A DNA stretch of 64,000 nucleotides, from NCBI RefSeq assembly GCF_003865135.1, contig NZ_BHZC01000001.1, positions 4,712,001-4,776,000 of the forward strand, read 5' to 3'. The stretch's first letter is position 1, and every line of letters begins with the position of its first letter. Below are positions 56,579-64,000 of this stretch, one piece after another. The stretch is from Streptomyces chrestomyceticus JCM 4735. GTDB taxonomy: Bacteria > Actinomycetota > Actinomycetes > Streptomycetales > Streptomycetaceae. A program made the position numbers and the translations under genes. The notes under the pieces are model-generated. The model was given only the letters and a program-made list of their open reading frames with translations. It was not told the DNA's origin and searched no databases.

Positions 56579-57349
56579 TTGAGCACTTCCGCTGACTCCC
56601 CCGGCCGCCCGCCGCGCCGCCGCCTGCGGCCGGTGCGCCTGCTGACCCTGGGCGTCTTCGCGCTCGCCGGGCTGATCTTCTGGCTGAGCTTCGACACCGC
56701 GCGCGGCACGGACCTGCGCTCCGACGACTCGATGCTGCGGCTGTCCGACCTCATCCAGGAACGCAGCCACAAGAACGGCGCGCACGACGAGCGCAACGCC
56801 GCGCTGCGCGACGAGGTCGACACCCTCGCGCACCAGGACAGCGGCAACTCGGCGGCCGAGAACGCCAGGCTGGCGGCGCTGGAGAAGAACGCGGGCACCA
56901 AGCCGGTCGACGGCCAGGGCCTGACCGTCACCCTCACCGACGCCCCGCCGAACGCCACCGCGAAGATCCCCGGCGTGCCGGAGCCGCAGCCCAACGACCT
57001 GGTCATCCACCAGCAGGACCTGCAGGCCGTGGTCAACGCGCTGTGGCAGGGCGGTGCCAAGGGCATCCGTGTCATGGACCAGCGGCTGATCTCCACCAGC
57101 GCGGTGCGCTGCGTGGGCAACACCCTGATCCTCCAGGGCCGCGTCTACTCGCCGCCGTACAAGGTCACCGCCGTCGGCGACCGCGAGAAGCTGAGCAGGG
57201 CGCTGACCGCCTCGCCGGCCATCCAGAACTACATGCAGTACGTCAACGCCTACGGGCTCGGCTGGAAAGTCGACCAGCACGAGACGGTGACTCTGCCCGG
57301 CTACTCCGGCACAGTGGATCTCCACTACGCACAGCCTGTGAAGCCGTGA
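56579..57349 (+). CDS. DUF881 family protein
   Basis: The 256-residue protein uses a TTG start 11 nt after AAGGAG. It has an N-terminal membrane helix (about 22-42), a coiled-coil-like stretch (about 55-105), and a DUF881 domain with GQGLTVTLTDAPP, PNDLVIHQQDLQAVVNALW and GAKGIRVMDQRL. It is bitopic with most of the protein outside. DUF881 proteins are found near division genes in Gram-positives; related folds appear in the septal FtsQ-like and YlxW families. Exact role is unknown. It is divergent from crgA and precedes the sortase cluster. Confidence 0.88.
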   Translation: MSTSADSPGRPPRRRLRPVRLLTLGVFALAGLIFWLSFDTARGTDLRSDDSMLRLSDLIQERSHKNGAHDERNAALRDEVDTLAHQDSGNSAAENARLAALEKNAGTKPVDGQGLTVTLTDAPPNATAKIPGVPEPQPNDLVIHQQDLQAVVNALWQGGAKGIRVMDQRLISTSAVRCVGNTLILQGRVYSPPYKVTAVGDREKLSRALTASPAIQNYMQYVNAYGLGWKVDQHETVTLPGYSGTVDLHYAQPVKP

Positions 57350-57400
57350 CCCGCCGGCCGCCCGCACCGGCGCCGGCGGCCGGGGAGGGGGCGGTCCGCG

Positions 57401-58174
57401 ATGACGGCACGGTCCAGGGCGGTGGTGCGGTCCGGGACGGGAGGCCGGCCCGGCGGGGGGAGGCGGCCCGGCACGGCGGCGCGGCTGGTCGTACGGACGT
57501 TCAGCGAAGTGTGCGTCACCGTCGGCACGCTGATCGTTCTCTTCGTGGTGTACGTCCTGTTCTGGACCGGCGTACGGGCGGACAGCGCGATGGACAGTGA
57601 GATCGGCGCACTCCAGGACCGGTGGTCCACCGGCCCGGTCGCCTCCGCGTCGCCGGACGGTGCCACCGGGCAGCCCGACAAGGCCGGGAGATCACCGCGG
57701 TACGAGAACGGCAAGTCCTTCGCCGTGATGTACATCCCGCGGTTCGGCGCCGACTGGAGCAAGCCCGTACTGGAGGGCACCGGGACGGACGTCCTGAAGA
57801 AGGGCCTGGGGCACTACGACCGCACCGCACGGCTCGGCGCGACGGGAAACTTCGCGGTCGCCGGGCACCGCCGCACCTACGGCGACCCGTTCAAGGACTT
57901 CCCCGAACTGCGGCCGGGCGACGCGGTGGTGCTCACGGACGGCGCGACCTGGTTCACGTACCGGATCGACCGGCGCCCCTGGACGACGCTGCCCACCGAC
58001 ATCGGGGTGATCGACCCCGTACCCCGCAAATCGGGATACAACGGTCCTGGTCGCTATCTCACCCTGACGACCTGCGAGCCGGAGTGGGGCCACAGCCACC
58101 GGCTGATCGTCTGGGCGCACCTGGATTCCACCCAACCCGTGGAGCGCGGACGGCCGTCGGCTTTGACCGGCTGA
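57401..58174 (+). CDS. Class E sortase (first copy)
   Basis: The 257-residue protein has a basic N-terminus, one membrane helix (about 38-57), and an extracellular sortase domain. Catalytic residues are His156 (VAGHRRTYG), Cys225 (LTLTTCEPEW) and Arg234 (SHRLIVW). Class E sortases anchor surface proteins with an LAXTG-like signal to peptidoglycan; in S. coelicolor SrtE1 and SrtE2 attach long chaplins needed for aerial growth. It is first of three sortase genes here, 51 nt after DUF881. Confidence 0.92.
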   Translation: MTARSRAVVRSGTGGRPGGGRRPGTAARLVVRTFSEVCVTVGTLIVLFVVYVLFWTGVRADSAMDSEIGALQDRWSTGPVASASPDGATGQPDKAGRSPRYENGKSFAVMYIPRFGADWSKPVLEGTGTDVLKKGLGHYDRTARLGATGNFAVAGHRRTYGDPFKDFPELRPGDAVVLTDGATWFTYRIDRRPWTTLPTDIGVIDPVPRKSGYNGPGRYLTLTTCEPEWGHSHRLIVWAHLDSTQPVERGRPSALTG

Positions 58175-58267
58175 TCCCCCGGCCGCCGCCCTCGCCCTTT
58201 AGTCTGGTGGAGCGATCGACATCGATCGACACGGTCATCGTCATCGGCAAGTAGGGGCAGCGACAGC

Positions 58268-58444
58268 ATGTACGGCTGGATCTGGCGGCATCTGCCGGGG
58301 AACGCATGGGTGAGGGCGCTGATCTCCCTCGTGCTGGTGCTGGCGATCGTCTATGTGCTCTTCCAGTACGTCTTCCCGTGGGCGGAGCCGCTGCTCCCCT
58401 TCAACGACGTCACGGTCGACCGAGGGATGGGAACCGTCCGATGA
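58268..58444 (+). CDS. 58-residue single-pass membrane microprotein
   Basis: The ATG at 58268 follows AGGGGCAG and opens a 58-codon frame: MYGWIWRHLPGNAWVRALIS, a membrane helix (LVLVLAIVYVLFQYVFPW, about 21-38), then an acidic tail PLLPFNDVTVDRG. It ends in an ATGA overlap with pabA, strong evidence of translational coupling. It is conserved in position in streptomycetes as far as I know, but no function is known. A link to sortase or wall assembly is inference from neighbours. Confidence 0.75.
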   Translation: MYGWIWRHLPGNAWVRALISLVLVLAIVYVLFQYVFPWAEPLLPFNDVTVDRGMGTVR

Positions 58445-59091
58445 CCGCAAGGATCCTCGTGGTCGACAACTACGACAGCTTTGTCTTCAACCTCGTCCAG
58501 TACCTCTACCAACTCGGCGCCGAGTGCGAGGTGCTGCGCAACGACGAGGTCGAGCTGCGGCACGCGCAGGACGGCTTCGACGGCGTCCTGCTCTCGCCCG
58601 GGCCCGGCGCCCCCGAGCAGGCGGGCGTCTGCGTCGACATGGTCCGGCACTGCGCCGACACGGGCGTGCCGGTCTTCGGGGTCTGTCTCGGGCTGCAGTC
58701 GATGGCGGTCGCCTACGGCGGTGTCGTGGGCCGGGCGCCCGAACTGCTGCACGGCAAGACGTCGCTGGTCTCCCACGAGGGCGCGGGCGTCTTCCAGGGT
58801 CTGCCCACCCCCTTCACCGCCACCCGTTACCACTCCCTGGCCGTGCAGCCCGGCACCGTTCCCGACGAGATGGTGGTCACCGCCTGGACGGGCGACGACG
58901 CCGAGACCGGTGTGGCGATGGGGCTGCGGCACCGGGAACTTCCCGTCGAAGGCGTCCAGTTCCACCCCGAGTCGGTCCTGACCGAGTGGGGCCACCGGAT
59001 GCTCGCCAACTGGCTGGTGGAGTGCGGCGACTCCGGTGCGGTGGAGCGTTCGGCGGGGCTTGCCCCGGTGGTCGGCAAGGTCGGCGCGTGA
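58441..59091 (+). CDS. pabA: Aminodeoxychorismate/anthranilate synthase glutamine amidotransferase subunit
   Basis: The 216-residue class I glutamine amidotransferase has nucleophile Cys82 (GVCLGLQSM), and His175 with Glu177 (QFHPES). It supplies ammonia to PabB (folate) or TrpE (tryptophan); sequence alone does not separate the two. Its start overlaps the microprotein and its stop overlaps the next sortase (GTGA), so this primary-metabolism gene is locked inside a sortase operon. Confidence 0.92.
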   Translation: MTARILVVDNYDSFVFNLVQYLYQLGAECEVLRNDEVELRHAQDGFDGVLLSPGPGAPEQAGVCVDMVRHCADTGVPVFGVCLGLQSMAVAYGGVVGRAPELLHGKTSLVSHEGAGVFQGLPTPFTATRYHSLAVQPGTVPDEMVVTAWTGDDAETGVAMGLRHRELPVEGVQFHPESVLTEWGHRMLANWLVECGDSGAVERSAGLAPVVGKVGA

Positions 59092-60818
59092 CTGACCTCC
59101 GTCCCGAGCGCGAGGGGAGGTCCTACGAGCCGTCGCGTGACGCCGACGGTTCGTACGACCGTGCGGCGTTCGAGGCGGCCGTCGGGCGGCTGGACGACCC
59201 GCTGACGGACCCGCTCCCCGGCCGTCCGCCGGCGCGGGAGCCGCAGCCGGGCCGACCGGGCACCGGGCGGGACGAACGTCCGCGGCCGGAGCGGCCCGCC
59301 GGGGCGGAGCGGCCGACCGGGTCGGAGTGGCCGGCGCAGTCCGGGCAGCCCTCACAGCCTGGGCAGCCGGTACAGCCGATGCGGTCCCCTCAGCCTGGGC
59401 AGCCTTCGCAGTCCGGGCAGCCCGCCTCCGGGCGGAGCGGTTCTCCGTGGTTCCGGCCGCATCAGGCCCCGGCGGCGCCTCCCGCGCCGCAGCAGGGCCA
59501 GGACCGGGGCCGCGGGATACCCGGACCGGACCGGACCACGGCGCCCCCGTACGGGCAGGGCCAGGTGCCCGCTCACACGGCTGCACCGAACCCGGCTCCG
59601 TACCCGGCTCCCGAACCGGCCCTGAACCCGAACCCGGCTCCGTACCCGGCTCCCGAACCGGCCCTGAACCCGAACCCGTCTCCGGCCGCGAGCCCGGCTC
59701 CGCCCCCGGGACCGGCCACGGCTCCCGTGCCCGCCCCCGCTCCCGCGCCGGACCCGTTCCTCAACCCGTCCCTGGACCCGCCGTACGTACCGGGCCCGGT
59801 CGGCACCGACGGTCCGGATCCGGCGTACGACGCCGAGACCATGGCACTCCGTCAGGCTGCGGAGCCAGTTGGCGAACACGGCGGGCCGGACGTTGTTTCA
59901 CGTGAAACAGAGCCCGCAGAGCCCCAGGCGTCAGCTCCCGGCTCGTCGGCTTCCACGCCACCGGCGACCGGTGGCCGCGCCGCACGCCGTAAAGCCGCCC
60001 AGGAGGCCGCCAAGCGCGGTAACAGGCGCGCACGGCGTGGTTCCCCTTCGACCGGTGCGAACGCCTCGTCCTCGACCGCTGGGACGCCTTCCGCGCCCAT
60101 GACGCGGATGGAGGCACGCCGCGCCGAACGCGCCGGCAAGGAGAGCCCGGGCATCATCGTCAGCCGCGCCGTGGGCGAGGTGTTCATCACCCTCGGCGTG
60201 CTGATGCTGCTCTTCGTCACCTACCAGTTGTGGTGGACGAACGTGCTGGCGCACCAGCAGGCGGGCGGCACCGCCAGCAACCTGGAGCACGAGTGGGACG
60301 AGGGCGGCGAGGACCGCAAGCCCGACGCCTTCTCGCCCGGTCAGGGCTTCGCGATCATGTATATCCCCAAGCTGGACGTGAAGGTCCCGATCGCCGAGGG
60401 CATCAGCAAGCCCGCGGTGCTGGACCGCGGCATGATCGGCCACTACGACAAGAACAGCGTGCAGACCGCGATGCCCTGGGACAAGCAGGGCAACTTCGCG
60501 GTGGCCGGGCACCGCAACACCCACGGTGAGCCGTTCCGCTACATCAACAAGCTGGTCAAGGGCGACAAGATCGTCGTCGAGACGCGCAGCACGTACTACA
60601 CGTACACGATGGAGAGCATCCTGCCGCAGACCTCGCCGCGGGACATCGCGGTGCTCGACCCGGTGCCCAGGCGGTCCGGATTCACCCGCCCCGGCCGCTA
60701 CCTCACGCTGACGACCTGCACCCCCGAATTCACCAGTACCTTCCGGATGATCGTCTGGGGCAAGATGGTCGAGGAGCGGCCGCGGAGCAAGGGCAAGCCG
60801 GATGCGCTCGTCAGCTGA
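59088..60818 (+). CDS. Class E sortase (second copy) with long disordered N-terminal region
   Basis: Starting with GTG in the pabA stop, this 576-residue protein has an unusual cytoplasmic N-terminus of about 350 residues rich in Pro, Gly, Ala and Gln, including two 14-residue repeats. One membrane helix (about 360-382) and a sortase domain follow, with VAGHRNTHG (His), LTLTTCTPEF (Cys) and TFRMIVWG (Arg). The usual sortase is about 230-260 residues, so the extension is notable. A parS site in the linker encodes V-S-R-E-T. It probably anchors LAXTG-type surface proteins. Confidence 0.9.
   Translation: MTDLRPEREGRSYEPSRDADGSYDRAAFEAAVGRLDDPLTDPLPGRPPAREPQPGRPGTGRDERPRPERPAGAERPTGSEWPAQSGQPSQPGQPVQPMRSPQPGQPSQSGQPASGRSGSPWFRPHQAPAAPPAPQQGQDRGRGIPGPDRTTAPPYGQGQVPAHTAAPNPAPYPAPEPALNPNPAPYPAPEPALNPNPSPAASPAPPPGPATAPVPAPAPAPDPFLNPSLDPPYVPGPVGTDGPDPAYDAETMALRQAAEPVGEHGGPDVVSRETEPAEPQASAPGSSASTPPATGGRAARRKAAQEAAKRGNRRARRGSPSTGANASSSTAGTPSAPMTRMEARRAERAGKESPGIIVSRAVGEVFITLGVLMLLFVTYQLWWTNVLAHQQAGGTASNLEHEWDEGGEDRKPDAFSPGQGFAIMYIPKLDVKVPIAEGISKPAVLDRGMIGHYDKNSVQTAMPWDKQGNFAVAGHRNTHGEPFRYINKLVKGDKIVVETRSTYYTYTMESILPQTSPRDIAVLDPVPRRSGFTRPGRYLTLTTCTPEFTSTFRMIVWGKMVEERPRSKGKPDALVS
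59588..59671 (+). repeat. Two 42-bp tandem repeats in the sortase linker
   Basis: Units 59588-59629 and 59630-59671 are nearly identical and encode N-P-A-P-Y-P-A-P-E-P-A-L-N-P twice, in frame within the disordered N-terminal region. Copy number is probably variable. Confidence 0.8.
59895..59908. other. parS site 9 (inside the second sortase gene)
   Basis: A perfect GTTTCACGTGAAAC in the disordered linker of the long sortase, read as V-S-R-E-T. It is about 30 kb from the next site to the left. Confidence 0.93.
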
Positions 60819-60843
60819 GCGAACGTAAGAGGGGTACCACGCG

Positions 60844-61590
60844 GTGACTGCCACCGGACACGACGAGGACACCGGCACGGCGGCGGAGCCGCCGGCGTCC
60901 ACGCCGCCGCGCCGCCTGCGCGGGCGCATCGCCGCCGTCGTCAGCGTCGTCGGAGAGCTGCTGATCACGGCGGGGCTGATCCTGGCCCTCTTCGTCGTCT
61001 ACTCGCTGTGGTGGACGAACGTCCTCGCCGACCGCGAGGCGCACAAGCAGGGCGACACGGTGCGCAAGAACTGGGCACAGGCGCCGAAGGGCCCCGGCGC
61101 GCTCGACACCAAGGACGGCATCGGCTTCCTGCACGTCCCGGCGATGAAGAACGGCGAGGTGCTGGTCAAGAAGGGCATCGACCCCGACGTCCTGAACGAG
61201 GGCGTGGCCGGTTACTACACCGAGCCCGTCAAGTCGGCCCTTCCGCAGGACAAGAAGGGCAACTTCTCGCTCGCCGCACACCGGGACGGGCACGGCGCGA
61301 AGTTCCACAACATCGACAAGCTCAAGGAAGGCGATCCGATCGTCTTCGAGTCCAAGGACACGTGGTACATCTACAAGGTCTACGCGTCCCTGGACGAGAC
61401 CTCGAAGTACAACGTCGACGTCCTGGACGAGGTCCCCAAGGAGTCCGGCAAGCGCAAGCCGGGCCGCTACATCACGCTGACGACCTGCACGCCGGTGTAC
61501 ACCTCCACGTACCGCTACATCGTCTGGGGCGAGCTGGAGCGCACCGAGAAGGTCGACGCCGAGCGCACCCCGCCGAAGGAACTGCGCTGA
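60844..61590 (+). CDS. Class E sortase (third copy)
   Basis: The 248-residue protein (GTG start, 25 nt after the previous sortase) has a membrane helix at about 37-57 and a compact sortase domain with His146 (LAAHRDGHG), Cys215 (ITLTTCTPVY) and Arg224 (YRYIVWGE). It corresponds in size to ordinary SrtE enzymes. The substrate would be LAXTG-bearing surface proteins such as long chaplins. A terminator follows. Confidence 0.92.
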   Translation: MTATGHDEDTGTAAEPPASTPPRRLRGRIAAVVSVVGELLITAGLILALFVVYSLWWTNVLADREAHKQGDTVRKNWAQAPKGPGALDTKDGIGFLHVPAMKNGEVLVKKGIDPDVLNEGVAGYYTEPVKSALPQDKKGNFSLAAHRDGHGAKFHNIDKLKEGDPIVFESKDTWYIYKVYASLDETSKYNVDVLDEVPKESGKRKPGRYITLTTCTPVYTSTYRYIVWGELERTEKVDAERTPPKELR

Positions 61591-61652
61591 GGGCGGCACT
61601 GGCCCTCACGGGACGGTACTGATCCCGGGCCCGTACCGCCCCCGCACACGGC

Positions 61653-61687
61653 AAAGCCCCGGCACCCGAGAAGGGCGCCGGGGCTTT
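61653..61687. terminator. Terminator between the sortase operon and pknB
   Basis: A perfect 11-bp inverted repeat (61653-61663 and 61677-61687) with a 13-nt loop, between convergent genes. The T and A ends suit use in both directions. Confidence 0.75.
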
Positions 61688-61710
61688 CCCGTGCGGCGAC
61701 GGTTTCCCCG

Positions 61711-63720
61711 TCAGTGCTTGTTGTGCCGCCCCCACCAGCCTCCTATGACGCCGCCACCGTCGTCACCGCTGTCGTCGTCCCCGGTGGGGGCGCCCATCGT
61801 GGTGAGCGTCACCGTCGTGGAGCCGGGGGCGGACGGGGTGTTGGGCTGCGGGTCCTGGCTGACCACGCGGGCCTTGTCGTCCTGCGAGCTGCCGCCCGCG
61901 AACTGGATGTTCGTGAAGCCGGCGTCCTGCAGGGCCTTCTTGGCGTCCTTGACGGACTGACCGATGACGGCGGGCACCGGCTTCTGCTCGGCGGCCTTGC
62001 CGACGGTCAGCGTGATCGTGGAGCCGTTCCGGGCCTGCGCGTTGCCGTCCGGGGACTGCGCGGTGACCTTGCCGACCTGGTTCGGGTCGGAGACCTCCTG
62101 CTCGTTCTTGCTGACCTGGAAGCCGAGGTCGGTGAGCTGCTTCTGCGCGGTGTTGAAGTCCTGACCGGTCACCGGCGGCACCGTCGTCGTGGGCGACTTC
62201 TTGGCGACCACCAGCGTGATCTTGGTCTTCTTGGTGCCCTCGCTCTGGCCCTTGGGGTCCTGGTCGACGACCGTGCCCTCCGGGCGCTCCGAGACCCGCT
62301 CGGTCTTCTGGACGTCCTCGAAGCCCTTGTTCTTCAGGTCGTCCTTCGCCTTCTCGAAGGTCAGCCCCGTGACGTCCGGGATGGTGACCTTCTCCGGCCC
62401 GGTGCAGAGCGTCACCGTCACCGTCTCGTCCTTGGCGACCGTGCCGCCGGCGGCCGGTTCCTGCTTGGTGATCTGGTCCTTCTCGACGTTCTCGCAGGCG
62501 GTGCTGCCGCCCTTGGAGACCTTGAAGCCGCCGTTGACCCCGGCCGCCTTGGCCTGTTCCAGGGTCTTCCCCGTCAGCTCCGGCACCTTCACGTCGCTGT
62601 TGGTGTTCGTGCTGCTGAACATCGCCTTGCCGATGAAGATCGCACCGGCCAGGACGAGGATGCCCGCGACGACGAGCAGGATCGTGGAGGTGTGCTTCTT
62701 CTTCTGGCCGCCACCGCCGCGGCGCCGGTCGGGCCGCTCGTCGTAGCCGTAACCGCCGTCGTCCGGGTTCATCGGCGGCAGCATCGACGTCTGGCCGGCC
62801 GGGTCCTGCGGGCGCAGCATCGCCGTCGGCTGGTCCTGGTCGTAGCCGGCCGCGCCGAGGGCGGCGGTCGCCGCGACCGGCTGCCCGTCGAGGGCCGCCT
62901 CGATGTCGGCGCGCATCTCGTCCGCCGACTGGTAGCGGTAGTCGGGGTCCTTGACCAGCGCCTTCAGGACGATGGCGTCCATCTCGGGGGTGATCTCGGG
63001 GTCGAAGTTGCTCGGCGGCTGCGGCTCTTCCCGTACGTGCTGGTAAGCCACGGCGACGGGTGAGTCGCCGACGAAGGGCGGCCGCACGGTGAGCAGTTCG
63101 TAGAGCAGACAGCCGGTCGAGTACAGGTCGGAGCGGGCGTCGACCTGCTCGCCCTTGGCCTGCTCGGGCGAGAGGTACTGCGCCGTGCCGATGACCGCGG
63201 CGGTCTGCGTCATCGTCATGCCGGCGTCGCCCATCGCACGGGCGATGCCGAAGTCCATGACCTTCACCTGGCCGGTGCGGGTCAGCATGACGTTGGCCGG
63301 CTTGATGTCACGGTGGACGATGCCGGCCCGGTGGGAGTACTCCAGCGCCTGGAGCACGCCGATGGTCATCTCCAGCGACCGTTCGGGCAGCAGCTTGCGG
63401 CCGGAGTGCAGCAGCTCACGCAGGGTGGAGCCGTCGACGTACTCCATGACGATGTACGGGATGGAGACGCCGTCGACGTAGTCCTCGCCGGTGTCGTACA
63501 CCGCGACGATCGACGGGTGGTTCAGCGAGGCGGCCGACTGGGCCTCACGGCGGAACCGGGCCTGGAAGGACGGGTCGCGGGCGAGGTCCACGCGCAGCGT
63601 CTTCACAGCGACGGTGCGGCCCAGGCGGGTGTCGTGCGCGAGGTAGACCTCGGCCATGCCACCGCGGCCGAGCACCGAGCCCAGCTCGTACCGGCCGCCG
63701 AGGCGACGCGGCTCTTCCAT
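61711..63720 (-). CDS. pknB: PknB-type Ser/Thr kinase with extracellular PASTA domains
   Basis: The 669-residue kinase domain (about 10-275) has GRGGMAEVY, Lys40, HRDIKPANVM with Asp138, DFG with Asp156 and an activation loop with a TMTQT motif. A juxtamembrane linker, one membrane helix (about 342-362) and four PASTA repeats (about 370-640) follow, ending in a short Gly/Asp tail. PASTA domains bind peptidoglycan fragments and the kinase controls growth and division. It lies beside the pbpA gene on the same strand, the conserved actinobacterial pair. Confidence 0.96.
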   Translation of the reverse strand: MEEPRRLGGRYELGSVLGRGGMAEVYLAHDTRLGRTVAVKTLRVDLARDPSFQARFRREAQSAASLNHPSIVAVYDTGEDYVDGVSIPYIVMEYVDGSTLRELLHSGRKLLPERSLEMTIGVLQALEYSHRAGIVHRDIKPANVMLTRTGQVKVMDFGIARAMGDAGMTMTQTAAVIGTAQYLSPEQAKGEQVDARSDLYSTGCLLYELLTVRPPFVGDSPVAVAYQHVREEPQPPSNFDPEITPEMDAIVLKALVKDPDYRYQSADEMRADIEAALDGQPVAATAALGAAGYDQDQPTAMLRPQDPAGQTSMLPPMNPDDGGYGYDERPDRRRGGGGQKKKHTSTILLVVAGILVLAGAIFIGKAMFSSTNTNSDVKVPELTGKTLEQAKAAGVNGGFKVSKGGSTACENVEKDQITKQEPAAGGTVAKDETVTVTLCTGPEKVTIPDVTGLTFEKAKDDLKNKGFEDVQKTERVSERPEGTVVDQDPKGQSEGTKKTKITLVVAKKSPTTTVPPVTGQDFNTAQKQLTDLGFQVSKNEQEVSDPNQVGKVTAQSPDGNAQARNGSTITLTVGKAAEQKPVPAVIGQSVKDAKKALQDAGFTNIQFAGGSSQDDKARVVSQDPQPNTPSAPGSTTVTLTTMGAPTGDDDSGDDGGGVIGGWWGRHNKH

Positions 63721-63866
63721 AAGCTTCTCCAGCCCTCTCCGTCAGTCCCGACCGCACCCGTGTGTGGTCCGGCGGTGTGCTGTTCGGGCATACCGTACCC
63801 GGCACGCCGTGCGGGGCCCGGTCGCGACCGGCACCTGATATCCGACCGGTATTGGCGTGACCGGGG

Positions 63867-64000
63867 TCACTTCTTGCCGTCGAGTACCGCCTCCATGACC
63901 TTCTTGGCGATGGGGGCGGCCAGCTTGCCGCCCGCGATGTCGCCGCGGAGCGTGTCCGAGCCCTCAATCACGACGGCGACGGCCACCGGCGTTCCCTTGG
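63867..64000 (-). CDS. pbpA: Class B penicillin-binding protein PbpA, C-terminal end (partial)
   Basis: The minus-strand frame entering from the right edge ends at 63867 and encodes 44 residues. These include GTPVAVAVVIEGSDT, IAGGKLAAPIAKKVMEAVL and a DGKK end. This is the tail of the transpeptidase domain of actinobacterial PbpA, which is regularly encoded upstream of pknB, and the context agrees. The catalytic motifs lie outside the window. Confidence 0.85.
   Translation of the reverse strand, partial: KGTPVAVAVVIEGSDTLRGDIAGGKLAAPIAKKVMEAVLDGKK

Overview
The window is about 64 kb of very GC-rich DNA (roughly 70% by eye, strong G/C third-position bias, frequent GTG starts). Its gene order is that of the chromosomal replication-origin region of a Streptomyces or a very close relative. 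Diagnostic features are rpmH-dnaA-oriC-dnaN-gnd-recF-dciA-gyrB-gyrA, the leftward rnpA-yidD-yidC-jag-rsmG-parA-parB block, about twenty DnaA boxes between dnaA and dnaN, nine perfect 14-bp parS sites, class E sortases, CrgA, FemX and a PASTA kinase next to a class B penicillin-binding protein.

Layout. 1-3.5 kb: end of a MATE transporter, a secreted trypsin-like protease, and the leftward rpsF-ssb-rpsR-rplI operon. 3.5-12.4 kb: cell-envelope genes (FemX, alanine-racemase-like protein, GT87 glycosyltransferase, bifunctional PBP), then a PadR regulator and inositol-phosphate synthase. 12.4-27 kb: MFS transporter, LppU/SCO3897 protein, CCA-adding enzyme, DUF6049, MurJ, a membrane pseudokinase, a small secreted protein, SigM with its zinc anti-sigma factor, and trxB-trxA behind a textbook SigR promoter. 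27-34 kb: GNAT enzyme and the par/rnp block. 34-47.7 kb: dnaA, oriC, dnaN, gnd, recF, dciA, gyrB, gyrA and a DUF3566 membrane protein. 47.8-53.8 kb: a more variable stretch with tRNA-Ile, a DLW-39 microprotein, an unknown anchored surface protein, a Ser/Thr kinase with an upstream HTH gene, tRNA-Ala, a VapBC-type toxin-antitoxin pair and DUF5324. 54-64 kb: cyclophilin, rhomboid protease, crgA, DUF881, three class E sortases interleaved with pabA and a 58-aa membrane microprotein, a PknB-type PASTA kinase, and the end of pbpA.

Together the genes link replication initiation (dnaA, oriC, dnaN, recF, gyrase), segregation (parABS), and wall growth and division (FemX, PBP, MurJ, pseudokinase, CrgA, PknB, PbpA, sortases).

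Sequence-quality point: four genes (PBP N-terminus, CCA-adding enzyme, kinase C-terminus, DUF5324 C-terminus) are each broken by what looks like one missing base in or near a C/G run. All four have the same sign, which suggests assembly errors more than biology. No prophage, CRISPR array, insertion sequence or rRNA operon was seen.
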